A stretch of 36,087 bases of DNA from Oscillatoriales cyanobacterium PMM_0080 (GCA_949127775.1 CASBQF010000039.1:1-36087), one strand, 5' to 3'; numbered from the stretch's first letter, positions 15,424 to 23,944 are shown. The notes: a model not told the origin generated them from the sequence alone. Numbers and translations: made by a program.

Positions 15424-16599
15424 ATGGAAACTTTTCCGGCGGATGCTAAACCTTTCGCCAACTTAGCCAATCGACAGCAGCCAGCTACAAAACAACTCGA
15501 CAGCAGCGAAATTCAAGAGTTCGATCGAGCCATGATGCGCCGCTGCATAGAATTAGCCCGCCGTGCTCTCGGCAAAACCGCACCCAATCCCCTCGTCGGT
15601 TGTGTAATTGTCCGAGACGGCAAAATTGTCGGCGAAGGGTTCCATCCCGGTGCTGGCCAACCTCACGCCGAAGTTTTTGCGCTCCGGGAAGCGGGGGAAC
15701 TAGCCGAAGGAGCGACGGCATACGTCAGCCTAGAGCCATGCAACCACTACGGGCGGACTCCTCCCTGTTCCGAAGCTTTAATTAAAGCCAAAGTGGCAAA
15801 AGTAGTCGCTGGCATGGTCGATCCGAATCCATTGGTAGCTGGCACTGGGCTGGCTCGGTTGCGGGAGGCTGGCATTGAAGTGGTGGCGGGAGTAGAAGGG
15901 GAAGCTTGCCAAAAACTGAATGAGGCTTTTGTGCACCGGATTTTGCATCGTCGGCCTTTTGGAATTTTGAAATATGCGATGACTTTGGACGGTAAAATTG
16001 CTACCAGTAGCGGCCACAGCGCTTGGGTGACAGGGCAGGAGGCTCGGAGTGAGGTGCACCGGGTGCGTGTCGGCTGCGATGCTGTGATTGTTGGCGGAAA
16101 TACGGTGCGTCTAGACAATCCCTTACTGACAAGTCACAAACCTGACGGGAATAATCCCCTGCGGGTGGTGATGAGTCGCACTCTGGATTTGCCGAAGTCT
16201 GCTTGGTTGTGGGAAACCTCTGTGGCGGCTACTTTGGTACTAACTGAGCCTGGGGTTAACCCAGAATTTCAGGAATTTTTGATCGCCAAAGGGGTGGAAG
16301 TTGTGGAGTTGTCGTCGTTGACACCGACTAATGCAATGGCTTATTTGTACGATCGATCTTTTCTTTCTGTACTGTGGGAGTGTGGCGGAACTTTGGCAGC
16401 CAAAGCAATTGCTGAGGGTGCAGTCCAAAAAATTATGGCTTTTATTGCTCCTAAAATTGTCGGCGGCCAAAATGCTCCAACTCCTGTCGGAGATTTGGGG
16501 TTTTTGGCAATGACTGATGCTTTGACTTTAGAGCGAGTTTCTTGGCGCACTGTGGGTGCAGATTGTGTGGTGGAAGGCTATCTGAAAATTAAAGATTGA
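15424..16599 (+). CDS. ribD: Bifunctional riboflavin biosynthesis deaminase/reductase
   Basis: RibD deaminates 2,5-diamino-6-ribosylamino-4(3H)-pyrimidinone 5'-phosphate and then reduces the ribose with NADPH, the second and third steps from GTP to riboflavin. The 391-residue protein has the N-terminal zinc deaminase (about 38-175) with H81-A-E83 and C106/C115 in EPCNHYGRTPPC. The reductase (about 178-388) has LKYAMTLDGKIATSSGHSAW, VGCDAVIVGGNTVRLDNPLL and LWECGGTLA. The first 37 residues precede the conserved MMRRCIELA; M37 or M38 are alternative starts, but the ATG at 15424 gives an uninterrupted cyanobacterial-style extension. It is divergent from the photolyase FAD gene over 195 bp; no FMN riboswitch is recognisable in that gap. 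Confidence 0.96.
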   Translation: METFPADAKPFANLANRQQPATKQLDSSEIQEFDRAMMRRCIELARRALGKTAPNPLVGCVIVRDGKIVGEGFHPGAGQPHAEVFALREAGELAEGATAYVSLEPCNHYGRTPPCSEALIKAKVAKVVAGMVDPNPLVAGTGLARLREAGIEVVAGVEGEACQKLNEAFVHRILHRRPFGILKYAMTLDGKIATSSGHSAWVTGQEARSEVHRVRVGCDAVIVGGNTVRLDNPLLTSHKPDGNNPLRVVMSRTLDLPKSAWLWETSVAATLVLTEPGVNPEFQEFLIAKGVEVVELSSLTPTNAMAYLYDRSFLSVLWECGGTLAAKAIAEGAVQKIMAFIAPKIVGGQNAPTPVGDLGFLAMTDALTLERVSWRTVGADCVVEGYLKIKD

Positions 16600-16651
16600 A
16601 AGTTAAAAGCGAGTTTTTTTAGTTTTGAATTTTTAACTTTTAACTCCTTTT

Positions 16652-17263
16652 ATGACTGAAATTACGATCTGGAGTTTGATGGTTGGCAGTCTCGGCTTGG
16701 AGGCTGCACTCGCGGGTATTTTGGTTAGCCGCGAGCAATTGGCTGTGGCGAAAAAATGTGATGAGGAGGAGGAAGTTTTGACTCGGTACGAATCTGGCGA
16801 AGATAATTTTACGGCGTCTGAAAATACGATCGCCAATGGCCATCCCACATCCGATCGCACTGCTGATGATTTGACGGTTTGGGAGTACAAGATTGTGCGG
16901 GCTAGCAGCGATTTGTTTCGCAATCCGGCAATTTTTCACAAGCTGTGTCGGGAAGAGGCGGAGGTTGGCTGGGTTTTGCTCGAAAAGCTTGATGACAGGC
17001 GGGTGCGGTTCAAACGTCCGATCGGGCTGCGGGACGCCCCGAGGTCGAATTTACCAACATTTGACCCTTATCGCAGTCATTACGGCCCGATGTCGAATGC
17101 GATGACTTGGGCGGTGGGAATCGTGTTTCTGAGTGCGATCGTCCTTCCTGCCGTTTTGGGCTATGCTTTAGTGTCTACTACTCTCAACAAAAATCGCTCC
17201 AATTGGCCTCCGACACCCGTTCAATCTTTGCCCTCTCCCAGCGGATCGCAAACTAATAATTGA
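16652..17263 (+). CDS. Membrane-anchored protein with a DUF4177-like segment
   Basis: The 203-residue protein starts 52 bp after ribD on the same strand and may share its transcript. Residues 5-25 are hydrophobic, 30-75 acidic and probably disordered. Residues 76-122 (LTVWEYKIVRASSDLFRNPA, then EEAEVGWVLLEKLDDRRVRF) resemble the short DUF4177 fold: WEYK, a helix, a GW(V/E)L strand and a basic last strand. A transmembrane helix runs from about 152 to 175 and a proline/serine tail follows. No enzyme motif is visible and the function is unknown. The DUF4177 similarity is my reading of the pattern. Confidence 0.75.
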   Translation: MTEITIWSLMVGSLGLEAALAGILVSREQLAVAKKCDEEEEVLTRYESGEDNFTASENTIANGHPTSDRTADDLTVWEYKIVRASSDLFRNPAIFHKLCREEAEVGWVLLEKLDDRRVRFKRPIGLRDAPRSNLPTFDPYRSHYGPMSNAMTWAVGIVFLSAIVLPAVLGYALVSTTLNKNRSNWPPTPVQSLPSPSGSQTNN

Positions 17264-17336
17264 ATTTTGGGTAATTGGGAATTGGTAATTGGTAATTACC
17301 CATTATACCAATTTTTTATGAGGCTGCATAGAATCA

Positions 17337-17423
17337 GATCCCCCCTAGCCCCCCTTAATAAGGGGGGGACAAGATTCTGCTCAAAGTCCCCCTTGCTTTC
17401 GGGGGATTTAGGGGGATCGAGGT
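17337..17423. repeat. Dispersed C-rich repeat, family D
   Basis: A run of GATCCCCCCTAGCCCCCC, TTAATAAGGGGGGG, ACAAGATTCTGCTCAAAG and a closing GGGGGATTTAGGGGGATCGA. Its reverse complement matches the repeat at 20861-20944 closely, and the CCCCCCCTTGATAAGGGGG part recurs twice in the ABC transporter gene at about 22054-22120. ATT-GGTAATT tandem words and an ACCAATTT/AAATTGGTAT pair lie outside it. It can form hairpins but has no gene. Confidence 0.85.
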
Positions 17424-17464
17424 ATGTGCAACTTCACATTAAATTGGTATTACCCATTATAAAT

Positions 17465-18379
17465 TTAAATTTGAGGCGGTGTTACTGATGGAGCGGATAG
17501 CAATCTCAAGTCATAATCTGTATCACCTTGAATTTGAGAAACGCGGACAAAATAAGTTCCCGCAGGCAAAGCCCCATTGCTGACAATTTTTTCGGAAGCC
17601 GTTCCTAAATTGTTAGATGAAGCAATAATATCGTCTAATCCAACTACGCCGTTGCCGTTGAGATCCTGGATTAATTCTACATCAACATCTGCACTCAAAC
17701 CGTCAACAGTGACACTAAAAATGCTGGGAGTATTGAGGATGAAACTGTAAATGTCTGTTGTTTCAGCAGCCCCTACAAAATCATTAGCATTTAGACTATC
17801 TGTGAGAATTCCCAGGCTTTGTGCTGCGTTCAAATCATCGCCGGGAGCGGGGAGAGTGCTCAATAGTCCTTCTTTTTGACCGAATTGAATGTAGTGATCG
17901 ATCGCACTTTTAACTGCACCACCGCCGACTGCGCCTCCTACCAACGGATATCTTTCTAGATAAAAACTGGGATCGAAGAAAATGCTGGGTTTGCGATTTT
18001 CTAATTGACCGACTTTGAAGTAGTGTTCAAATGCGGTAAATTCATTTGTTTGGACTGCCGTCTTAACGTCTGGGTTGCTGGTTAGATAAAAATTAACATC
18101 GAATAAAGGGTTGGGGCTGCGAACTTCAAATTGACCGAATTTGATAAAGTGATCGGCGGCTGAAAAGCCATTGAGTTTCGCTGATACCGCTACATCTGTA
18201 TTCGTGTCTAAATAGTAGCCGGCATCGAACAGCGCATTCGGATCGCGGTTTTCAAATTTGCCAATTTTTCGGTAGTGATCGAAGGGACTCGATACAGTCC
18301 CTCTGGCAACTTGTACGGCGACATCTGGGTTGTTTTCGAGATAAAATTTGCTGTCGAACAGTGTTCTGAGGGTTAGCAT
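17465..18379 (-). CDS. Repeat protein with PPC-like C-terminal domain
   Basis: The 304-residue protein has four tandem repeats of about 42 residues at 7-49, 50-91, 92-133 and 134-175. Each follows FD..FYL..NPDV, then a short linker and HY...G..E.R.PN. This repeat occurs in many extracellular or calcium-associated cyanobacterial proteins. Residues about 185-298 form a bacterial pre-peptidase C-terminal (PPC) beta-sandwich, including TDIYSFILNTPSIFSVTVDG and LPAGTYFVRVSQIQGDTDYD, with DLNGNGVVGLDD (239-250) resembling a dockerin/EF-hand calcium loop. There is no N-terminal signal peptide, so export, if any, would use another route such as type I secretion. The gene is divergent from the flavin oxidase. 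No enzymatic motif is present; a surface-associated role is inferred. Confidence 0.85.
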   Translation of the reverse strand: MLTLRTLFDSKFYLENNPDVAVQVARGTVSSPFDHYRKIGKFENRDPNALFDAGYYLDTNTDVAVSAKLNGFSAADHFIKFGQFEVRSPNPLFDVNFYLTSNPDVKTAVQTNEFTAFEHYFKVGQLENRKPSIFFDPSFYLERYPLVGGAVGGGAVKSAIDHYIQFGQKEGLLSTLPAPGDDLNAAQSLGILTDSLNANDFVGAAETTDIYSFILNTPSIFSVTVDGLSADVDVELIQDLNGNGVVGLDDIIASSNNLGTASEKIVSNGALPAGTYFVRVSQIQGDTDYDLRLLSAPSVTPPQI

Positions 18380-18477
18380 TATTAAAAAAATCTCTCTGTA
18401 CTTTAGTCTGGAAAGTGCATAATCAAATTCGATCGAGAATCCAGTTTACATCAAAATTTTGTGAGGGTGTCTCAATT

Positions 18478-20190
18478 ATGGCTAAATCTGCACTGATGGC
18501 AATGCTGCGCCGCGCTGCTACTATTGCCCAGAAATCAAGCGAAACGGGCATTCCGGCTGATGAACTGCTGGGAATGTTGAGCGATCGTACTCCCAATCAG
18601 GCTAATTCTCCCATATCTCGACGCAGGTTGCTGCACGGGGGTTTAGCGGCTGCGGGAGCCGTTGCTGCTGCGACTTTTACCAGGGAGGGAGAAGGGGCTT
18701 TTGCTCAAGCACGCGGTCGATCGCCCATTTTGGTTGTGGGTGCGGGGATTGCGGGTTTGACTGCGGGCTATCGCTTGCGTCAGGGGGGCGTACGCGCCGA
18801 TATCATTGAGGCAAACAACCGCGTGGGGGGACGGATTCGCACGGCTCCTAGGGTGGCTGGAACAGCGATTTATGCGGAGCTGGGAGGAGAATTTATTGAT
18901 AGCGGCCACACTACTTTGATCTCGCTGGCGACGGAATTGGGTTTGCGGGCGATCGACTTAGTTGAAGTTCAGCGGGGGTTAGTGAAGGATACTTTTTTCT
19001 TTCAAGGGCGACGATTTTCTCTTGAGCAATTGATCGCGGATTTTGCACCGCTAGCTAGTAAAATTACTGCTGATTTGCGGGCGGTAGGAGATAATATTAG
19101 CTATCAAGATTTTACGGAACCAGCGGAAAGATTGGACAATCTTTCGATCGCTGAATATGTAAACCAAGCCGATACTAGCACTCTGGTTCGGCAGTTACTG
19201 CGCATTGCTTACACGACAGAATATGGTCGCGATCCCGAGGAACAGTCGGCGTTAAATCTGCTGTTTTTAATTGGTGCTGAATCTGGCAGTTTTGAATTGT
19301 ACGGCGACAGCGATGAGCGTTATCAAATTGACGGTGGTAATAGTCAAATTGTCAACCGTTTAGCCGATCGACTTTCTGGTTCGATCGAGACGGGGACAAT
19401 TTTGGAAGCGATTACTTTTTTGGCAGATGGCCGCTATCGAGTGAATTTGCGATCGGGAGAAAGCGCCTTTGAGCGTATTTACGAACGGGTTTTGCTAACT
19501 TTGCCGTTCAGCACTCTCCGAGACATTAAAATTAATGTACCTTTGCCCCAACCGAAGCGACGGGCGATCGAGCAATTGGGTTATGGTACCAATTCTAAGC
19601 TGATTACTGGCTACCGCAGTCGCATTTGGCGAGAAACTTATCGCTCGACTGCTTCTGTTTATACCGATTTAGGATTCCAAAATAGCTGGGAATCTACACC
19701 TTTTGCTCCCACTGCTAATGGTTTAATCACTAATTTTACAGGAGGAAAGCAGGGTTTGTCGATCGGTAGCGGACTTCCTGAAGATCAAGCACAAAAATTC
19801 TTGGGACAATTTGACAGAGTTTTTCCCGGAGTGAGAAATTTGCGATCGGGCAAAGCTGTGCGAGCATTTTGGCCAGGAGAACGCTTTTCAAAAGGTTCTT
19901 ATTCCTGCTATTTAGTCGGACAGTGGACGCAAATGCACCGCGTAGAAGGCGAACGATTTGGCAATTTATATTTTGCCGGGGAACACACTTCGCTAGAAAA
20001 TCAAGGTTACATGGAAGGCGGTTGCGAAACTGGACAAAGGGCGGCTGTGGAAATTTTGCAAGACTTGGGTTTAATAGCTTCTGCTGATGCTGTGAATGCT
20101 CGAACTGCTAGCAGTTTGAACAATCGTCGTCCCAGCCGAAAAGTTCCCGGAGCGCGGAATCTTGGGAATAGAAAGCCGAGTATTAGATAA
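18478..20190 (+). CDS. Tat-exported flavin amine oxidase family protein
   Basis: I place the start at the ATG at 18478, preceded by GTGAGGG; an in-frame ATG 63 bases upstream has weaker support. The 570-residue protein has an unusually long N-region, then a twin-arginine signal SRRRLL (47-52) with a hydrophobic AAAGAVAAATF stretch, so folded holoenzyme should be exported. The mature part has the FAD-binding GAGIAGLTAGYRL (88-100), NNRVGGRIRT (substrate/FAD loop), and near the C-terminus LYFAGEHTSLENQGYMEGGCETG, the hallmark of monoamine/polyamine/L-amino-acid oxidases. These oxidise amines to give an aldehyde or keto acid and hydrogen peroxide. The substrate cannot be read from sequence. Lysine and aromatic-cage residues would need alignment. 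Confidence 0.93.
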   Translation: MAKSALMAMLRRAATIAQKSSETGIPADELLGMLSDRTPNQANSPISRRRLLHGGLAAAGAVAAATFTREGEGAFAQARGRSPILVVGAGIAGLTAGYRLRQGGVRADIIEANNRVGGRIRTAPRVAGTAIYAELGGEFIDSGHTTLISLATELGLRAIDLVEVQRGLVKDTFFFQGRRFSLEQLIADFAPLASKITADLRAVGDNISYQDFTEPAERLDNLSIAEYVNQADTSTLVRQLLRIAYTTEYGRDPEEQSALNLLFLIGAESGSFELYGDSDERYQIDGGNSQIVNRLADRLSGSIETGTILEAITFLADGRYRVNLRSGESAFERIYERVLLTLPFSTLRDIKINVPLPQPKRRAIEQLGYGTNSKLITGYRSRIWRETYRSTASVYTDLGFQNSWESTPFAPTANGLITNFTGGKQGLSIGSGLPEDQAQKFLGQFDRVFPGVRNLRSGKAVRAFWPGERFSKGSYSCYLVGQWTQMHRVEGERFGNLYFAGEHTSLENQGYMEGGCETGQRAAVEILQDLGLIASADAVNARTASSLNNRRPSRKVPGARNLGNRKPSIR

Positions 20191-20195
20191 TCTTG

Positions 20196-20275
20196 TAAGG
20201 TGCGCATTGCGCACCCTAGATTCATCAGAATTAGTCGTGATTCGTCGTAAGGTGCGCATTGCGCACCCTACATAT
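20196..20275. repeat. Two copies of GGTGCGCATTGCGCACC palindrome
   Basis: TAAGGTGCGCATTGCGCACC, followed by CTA, occurs at about 20196-20218 and again at about 20248-20272, separated by a 30 bp spacer. A third copy lies at 35379-35395, beside the second MITE. The second copy here overlaps the region just upstream of the small secreted protein gene. Confidence 0.8.
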
Positions 20276-20300
20276 TAATCTCAGAAAATCTCGAATAAAT

Positions 20301-20783
20301 ATGAAAGCCTTACATTTAACCATAGCTTTATCAAGTTTGCTAATTTCACCGATCTCGGCTCGTCCTTTGATTGCAGAATCTACAGATTTCATAGCCCAAA
20401 ACCCTCAAATTGACGAGCCGTTTTGCTACCTAAAAACTCCCGATGGTAGAATAGTAGACTTAGGTAAGTTGTGCGAAAAACAACCCAATCCGGAAACTTC
20501 TCAAACTTGCATTCCCGGTGCCAATATTGCTGGAAAAGTATCAATCGCAGCGGCAAATTATGACGGTAACTTCTTCAGTGGTAAAGTTTTGAATCAAGGC
20601 TGCAAAATCATCAAAAATGTCAAAGTCAATTATGAAGTTTTGGATGAGTCAGGCAACTTAATTGATAACGGATTTATGTACACTCAACCCGTTAGTCTTG
20701 CACCCGGAGAGTCGGCTGCCTTTCGGGGTGCAGTTGTCGCGGGGGCTAAAGTACGGGCTACTCATGCCGACGGGCAAGAATGA
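20301..20783 (+). CDS. Small secreted protein with FxLYD-like domain
   Basis: The ATG at 20301 gives 160 residues starting MKALHLTIALSSLLISPISA, a Sec signal peptide cleaved after about residue 20; an in-frame ATG 42 bases upstream would put the signal behind a poor N-terminus and overlap the palindrome. The mature part has a short cysteine motif EPFCYLKTPDGRIVDLGKLC and a beta-sandwich (about 80-155: FFSGKVLNQGCKIIKNVKVN, VSLAPGESAAFRG) like FxLYD or related small beta domains. Its function is unknown. It sits on the same strand as the amine oxidase and the ABC exporter, but repeats separate all three. Confidence 0.72.
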   Translation: MKALHLTIALSSLLISPISARPLIAESTDFIAQNPQIDEPFCYLKTPDGRIVDLGKLCEKQPNPETSQTCIPGANIAGKVSIAAANYDGNFFSGKVLNQGCKIIKNVKVNYEVLDESGNLIDNGFMYTQPVSLAPGESAAFRGAVVAGAKVRATHADGQE

Positions 20784-20860
20784 TTGTGGAGATTTGCCCG
20801 ATCGCTGTTATCATATTTTGGCTCAGATATCTCTATGAGTTACGCAATGACTTAGGCAGA

Positions 20861-20944
20861 GATCCCCCTAAATCCCCCTTAAGAAGGGGGACTTTGAATA
20901 AGAATTTTGTCCCCCCCTTGTTAAGGGGGGTGCCAGGGAGATCG
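20861..20944. repeat. Dispersed C-rich repeat, family D, second copy
   Basis: GATCCCCCTAAATCCCCC, AAGAAGGGGGACTTTGAATA, AGAATTTTGTCCCCCCC, TTGTTAAGGGGGGTGCCAGG and GGAGATCGAAG follow in order. The whole is the reverse complement of the copy at 17337-17423 with some changes. It ends about 65 bases before the ABC exporter start. Confidence 0.85.
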
Positions 20945-21009
20945 AAGTTTCAATATTCTCAACGCGAAACCCTAATCTCTAAAAACAGAACTTGCGAGGG
21001 CAAAATATC

Positions 21010-22800
21010 TTGAAAGCTCGATCGACTTATTGGCAAATCCTACCCTACCTCCGTCCCCAAAAACAAACCATCGGTAAAGCATTAGCTTGTACCATAGTAT
21101 TTACCATATTTTGGCCAATTATCGCGTGGCTGGTTGGCGAAACCGCCAAATTTGTAGGTACGGGAGATTTAAAAGGATTCGCTCAAATTGCGGCACTCAG
21201 CGCCATTATATTTCTAATTCGCGGTATCGCCCAGTACGGCCAAGATACGCTGATGGCAAAAGCAGCTTTGACTATTGCCTTAGAAATTCGCAAAAAAGTT
21301 TATGCACACCTCCAACATCTCAATCTCGGATACTTTGAAACTGCCAAAACCGGAGATTTATCCTACCGCCTCACAGAAGATATTGACCGTATTGGCGAAG
21401 TCGTAAATAAATTTTTTCATCAATTTATTCCTTGTATTTTGCAACTAATTGCAGTCATGGGATATATGATTTATCTTAACTGGCAATTAACTTTGGGTGC
21501 ATTAATCATTGCACCGTTGATGGCTATTTTAATTGGTTGGTTTGGCGAAAAACTGCTAAGTTACTCGCGAGAAAGTCAAAATCGCATTTCTGATTTGTCC
21601 GCTTTGCTAACAGAAGTATTTAGCGGTATTCGTTTAATCAAAGCATTTGTGGCTGAAGAATACGAAATTTCTAGGTTTGCAGAAGAAGCAGAACAAAACC
21701 GTCGCGCTAAGTATTTATCAGAACGTATAAAAGCACTCCAGTTCGTCGTAGTTGGCTTTCTGGAAGCGATGAGCGTGATTTTGCTCTTCTTCATAGGTGG
21801 TTGGCAAATTGCTCAAGGAAATCTCACAGGTACTCAATTTATCAGTTACATCGCCGGAGTGGCACTGTTAATCGATCCGATCGCCATTACCACTGCAAAT
21901 TACGGCGATTTCAAGCAGGGAGAGGCTTCTAGCGATCGCATTTTTGAACTTTTGGCTATTGTGTCAACAGTCGTCGAAAAGCCCGGGGCGATCGAACTTC
22001 CCCACGTTACGGGCAAAGTCGAATATCGCAACATTAACTTTGCCTACCCTTCTCAACCCCCCCTTGATAAGGGGGCGCAAGCGCTTCAACCCCCCCTTGA
22101 TAAGGGGGGGCTAGGGGGGGTTCCAATTTTACAAAGTATGAATTTGCTGGCACTTCCGGGAGAAGCGATCGCCCTTGTCGGTGCATCTGGTGCGGGTAAA
22201 ACTACTTTAGTAAACTTGTTGCCGAGATTCTACGATCCGCAGGCGGGACAGATTTTAATTGACGGGATTGATATTCAAGATGTGACATTAAATACGCTGC
22301 GGCGGCAAATTGGAATTGTGCCGCAGGAAACTATTTTATTTTCGGGTACGATTGCTCAAAATATTGCTTTTGGTCAGTCTTATTATGAACTAAAAGATGT
22401 TGAAAAAGCGGCGCAAATTGCCAACGCCCATCAATTTATCAGCGAGTTTCCCGACGGTTATCAAACTTGGGTTGGGGAAAGGGGTGTAAACTTATCGGGC
22501 GGGCAAAAACAAAGAATTGCGATCGCCCGTGCAGTTTTGCTCGATCCGCGAATTCTCATCCTCGATGAAGCGACATCAGCGCTAGATTCGGAATCGGAAG
22601 CTTTGGTACAGGAGGCCTTGGAAAGATTGATGCGCGATCGCACGGTGTTTATTATCGCGCACCGTTTGGCTACCGTGCGGAAGGCTGACAGAATTTTGGT
22701 TCTCGAAAAAGGCAGAGTCATGGAATCGGGGACTCATGAGGAATTGCTCGAAAAGGGCGATCGATACGCTCGTTATTACGCGCAACAGTTTAGTCAGTAG
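21010..22800 (+). CDS. ABC exporter (fused transmembrane and ATPase half-transporter)
   Basis: I choose TTG 21010 as start (596 residues) because GAGGG at 20996-21000 is 9 bases upstream; a TTG at 20992 is the in-frame alternative, and there is no ATG. Residues about 20-310 are the six-helix exporter membrane domain. The ATPase domain begins near 335 with GKVEYRNINFAYPS (A-loop), Walker A GASGAGKTT (391-399), Q-loop PQETILFSGT, signature NLSGGQKQR, Walker B RILILDEATSALD and H-loop IIAHRLATV. It should act as a dimer exporting a lipid or other hydrophobic or polysaccharide-related substrate, as MsbA/HepA relatives do. About 23 residues (SQPPLDKGAQALQPPLDKGG) sit between the A-loop and the PILQ strand and derive from dispersed repeat family D at 22054-22120. 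The insertion keeps the frame and the motifs. Confidence 0.93.
   Translation: MKARSTYWQILPYLRPQKQTIGKALACTIVFTIFWPIIAWLVGETAKFVGTGDLKGFAQIAALSAIIFLIRGIAQYGQDTLMAKAALTIALEIRKKVYAHLQHLNLGYFETAKTGDLSYRLTEDIDRIGEVVNKFFHQFIPCILQLIAVMGYMIYLNWQLTLGALIIAPLMAILIGWFGEKLLSYSRESQNRISDLSALLTEVFSGIRLIKAFVAEEYEISRFAEEAEQNRRAKYLSERIKALQFVVVGFLEAMSVILLFFIGGWQIAQGNLTGTQFISYIAGVALLIDPIAITTANYGDFKQGEASSDRIFELLAIVSTVVEKPGAIELPHVTGKVEYRNINFAYPSQPPLDKGAQALQPPLDKGGLGGVPILQSMNLLALPGEAIALVGASGAGKTTLVNLLPRFYDPQAGQILIDGIDIQDVTLNTLRRQIGIVPQETILFSGTIAQNIAFGQSYYELKDVEKAAQIANAHQFISEFPDGYQTWVGERGVNLSGGQKQRIAIARAVLLDPRILILDEATSALDSESEALVQEALERLMRDRTVFIIAHRLATVRKADRILVLEKGRVMESGTHEELLEKGDRYARYYAQQFSQ
22054..22120. repeat. Repeat family D inserted in frame inside ABC transporter gene
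   Basis: CAACCCCCCCTTGATAAGGG is present twice, with the second unit running into GGGGGGCTAGGGGGGGTTCC. It encodes QPPLDKG twice and then GLGGVP. The same C-run/GATAAG/G-run text makes up the non-coding family D copies at 17337-17423 and 20861-20944. Confidence 0.85.
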
Positions 22801-22808
22801 ACTACGTT

Positions 22809-22873
22809 AGAAACCGGGTTTTTTGCCATTTCTGCTGGCTTCAACGAAGTATTATGGAAAAAACCCGGTTTCT
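22809..22873. repeat. AGAAACCGGGTTTTTT inverted repeat
   Basis: Perfect 16 bp arms (22809-22824, 22858-22873) flank a 33 bp loop, 8 bases after the ABC exporter stop. A close relative with AGAAACCGGGTTTCT and AGAAGCCCGGTTTCT arms lies at 35996-36060. It may fold as a hairpin at the mRNA end, but a U-run is missing after the right arm, so a role as terminator is unproven. Confidence 0.75.
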
Positions 22874-22966
22874 GATTAACCGCGCGTAACTCATATCAAG
22901 AATGGTACAATAAATTATCAGATCGATATTTACTAATTCCAGTTAAAAATAAGAGGCCGTGTCCAC

Positions 22967-23593
22967 ATGATTCAAACCACAGCCAAACTACTAACATTCG
23001 AGGAATTTATAGAGTGGTATCCCGATGGCCAAGGACGTTTCGAGCTACGAAATGGAGTAATAGTTGAGATGAATCCAAACGGCGATCATGAGGAAGTTAC
23101 AAGTTTTCTAATCCGCAAAATTAACGTAGAGATCGATCGCCTTAATCTTCCTTACATAACACCATCAACCTATTTGGTCAAGCCTCTAGGAGCGACGACA
23201 GGATATCAGCCAGATATCATAGTATTAGACAAGCCAGCGTTGATTTCGGAGCCACTTTGGAAAAAATCATCGATTATTACCCAAGGTAAATCTGTTAAAC
23301 TTGCGATCGAGGTAGTTAGCACCAACTGGCAAGATGATTACTTGGTTAAAGTAGCTGATTATGAAAGATTGGGTATCCCGGAATATTGGGTTGTGGATTA
23401 TGCTGCGTTGGGTGGCCGACGCTTCATTGGCAATCCGAAACAACCTACAATCTCGGTTTATCAGTTAGTTGAGGGGGAATATCAGGCTAGCCAGTTCCGA
23501 GAGGGCGATCGAATTTTGTCGTTTGCTTTACCCGAACTTAATTTGACTGTGGAACAGGTTTTTGGATCTATCCAAAGGGAAGAAGGGATATAA
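22967..23593 (+). CDS. Uma2 family (DUF820) endonuclease-like protein
   Basis: The complete 208-residue protein starts MIQTTAKLLTFEEFIEWYPD and has the family pattern RFELRNGVIVEMNPNGDHEE, TGYQPDIIVLDKP (the PD), KLAIEVVSTNWQDDYLVK (the E-V-S-T step with the catalytic acid) and a KV..Y...GIPEYWVVD tail. In Uma2 proteins the active site is PD-(D/E)XK with the last two residues combined in the IEV..S...D..K element; here the PD, E and K at expected places appear present. Biological target is unknown for nearly all members. The gene is convergent with the small AbrB-fold gene at 23618-23860, and no partner gene is apparent. Confidence 0.93.
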   Translation: MIQTTAKLLTFEEFIEWYPDGQGRFELRNGVIVEMNPNGDHEEVTSFLIRKINVEIDRLNLPYITPSTYLVKPLGATTGYQPDIIVLDKPALISEPLWKKSSIITQGKSVKLAIEVVSTNWQDDYLVKVADYERLGIPEYWVVDYAALGGRRFIGNPKQPTISVYQLVEGEYQASQFREGDRILSFALPELNLTVEQVFGSIQREEGI

Positions 23594-23617
23594 CGATGCA
23601 GATGCAGATGTTAGTAT

Positions 23618-23860
23618 CTAGTAAAAATTTGATTCAAAAGCCTCTCTAGTCTCCAGAGGAAGCTGCTCCCTGATTAACATAAAGTCGTCCGAGAACATAT
23701 TTAAACTATCAAAAAAAGTTTGCCAAGGATTTTTTTTGGAGATTAGGACAAGAACATCTCCTATTTTTTTTACATACACTTCATTACCTGCAAAATGAAA
23801 TTCTTTGGGTAATATGACTGTCTGGTAGTCATCGGCGATCGAGAGTTTGGCAGTATTCAT
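23618..23860 (-). CDS. Orphan VapB/AbrB-fold antitoxin-like protein
   Basis: The 80-residue protein begins MNTAKLSIADDYQTVILPKE and continues FHFAGNEVYVKKIGDVLVLI, the swapped-hairpin AbrB/SpoVT fold of VapB antitoxins (KLSI..DYQTVILPKEF followed by VYVKKIG). The C-terminal helices (SLNMFSDDFML) are the part that normally binds the PIN toxin. No toxin gene follows: the next 25 bases end at the Uma2 gene, which runs the other way. So either the toxin was lost or the protein acts alone. No Shine-Dalgarno stronger than GGAGACA was seen. Confidence 0.85.
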   Translation of the reverse strand: MNTAKLSIADDYQTVILPKEFHFAGNEVYVKKIGDVLVLISKKNPWQTFFDSLNMFSDDFMLIREQLPLETREAFESNFY

Positions 23861-23944
23861 TGTTTTGTCTCCAGAGTGATTTAAATTATACTTTAAATTG
23901 ACTCTCCGCTTGTTCCAACTAAATTGTAGCAGAGGAGGGTAGGT

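Noticed and set aside
22809-22873. Rho-independent terminator of the ABC exporter
   Set aside because: The hairpin has a 33-base loop and no U-run, and it belongs to a dispersed repeat family also present at 35996-36060.
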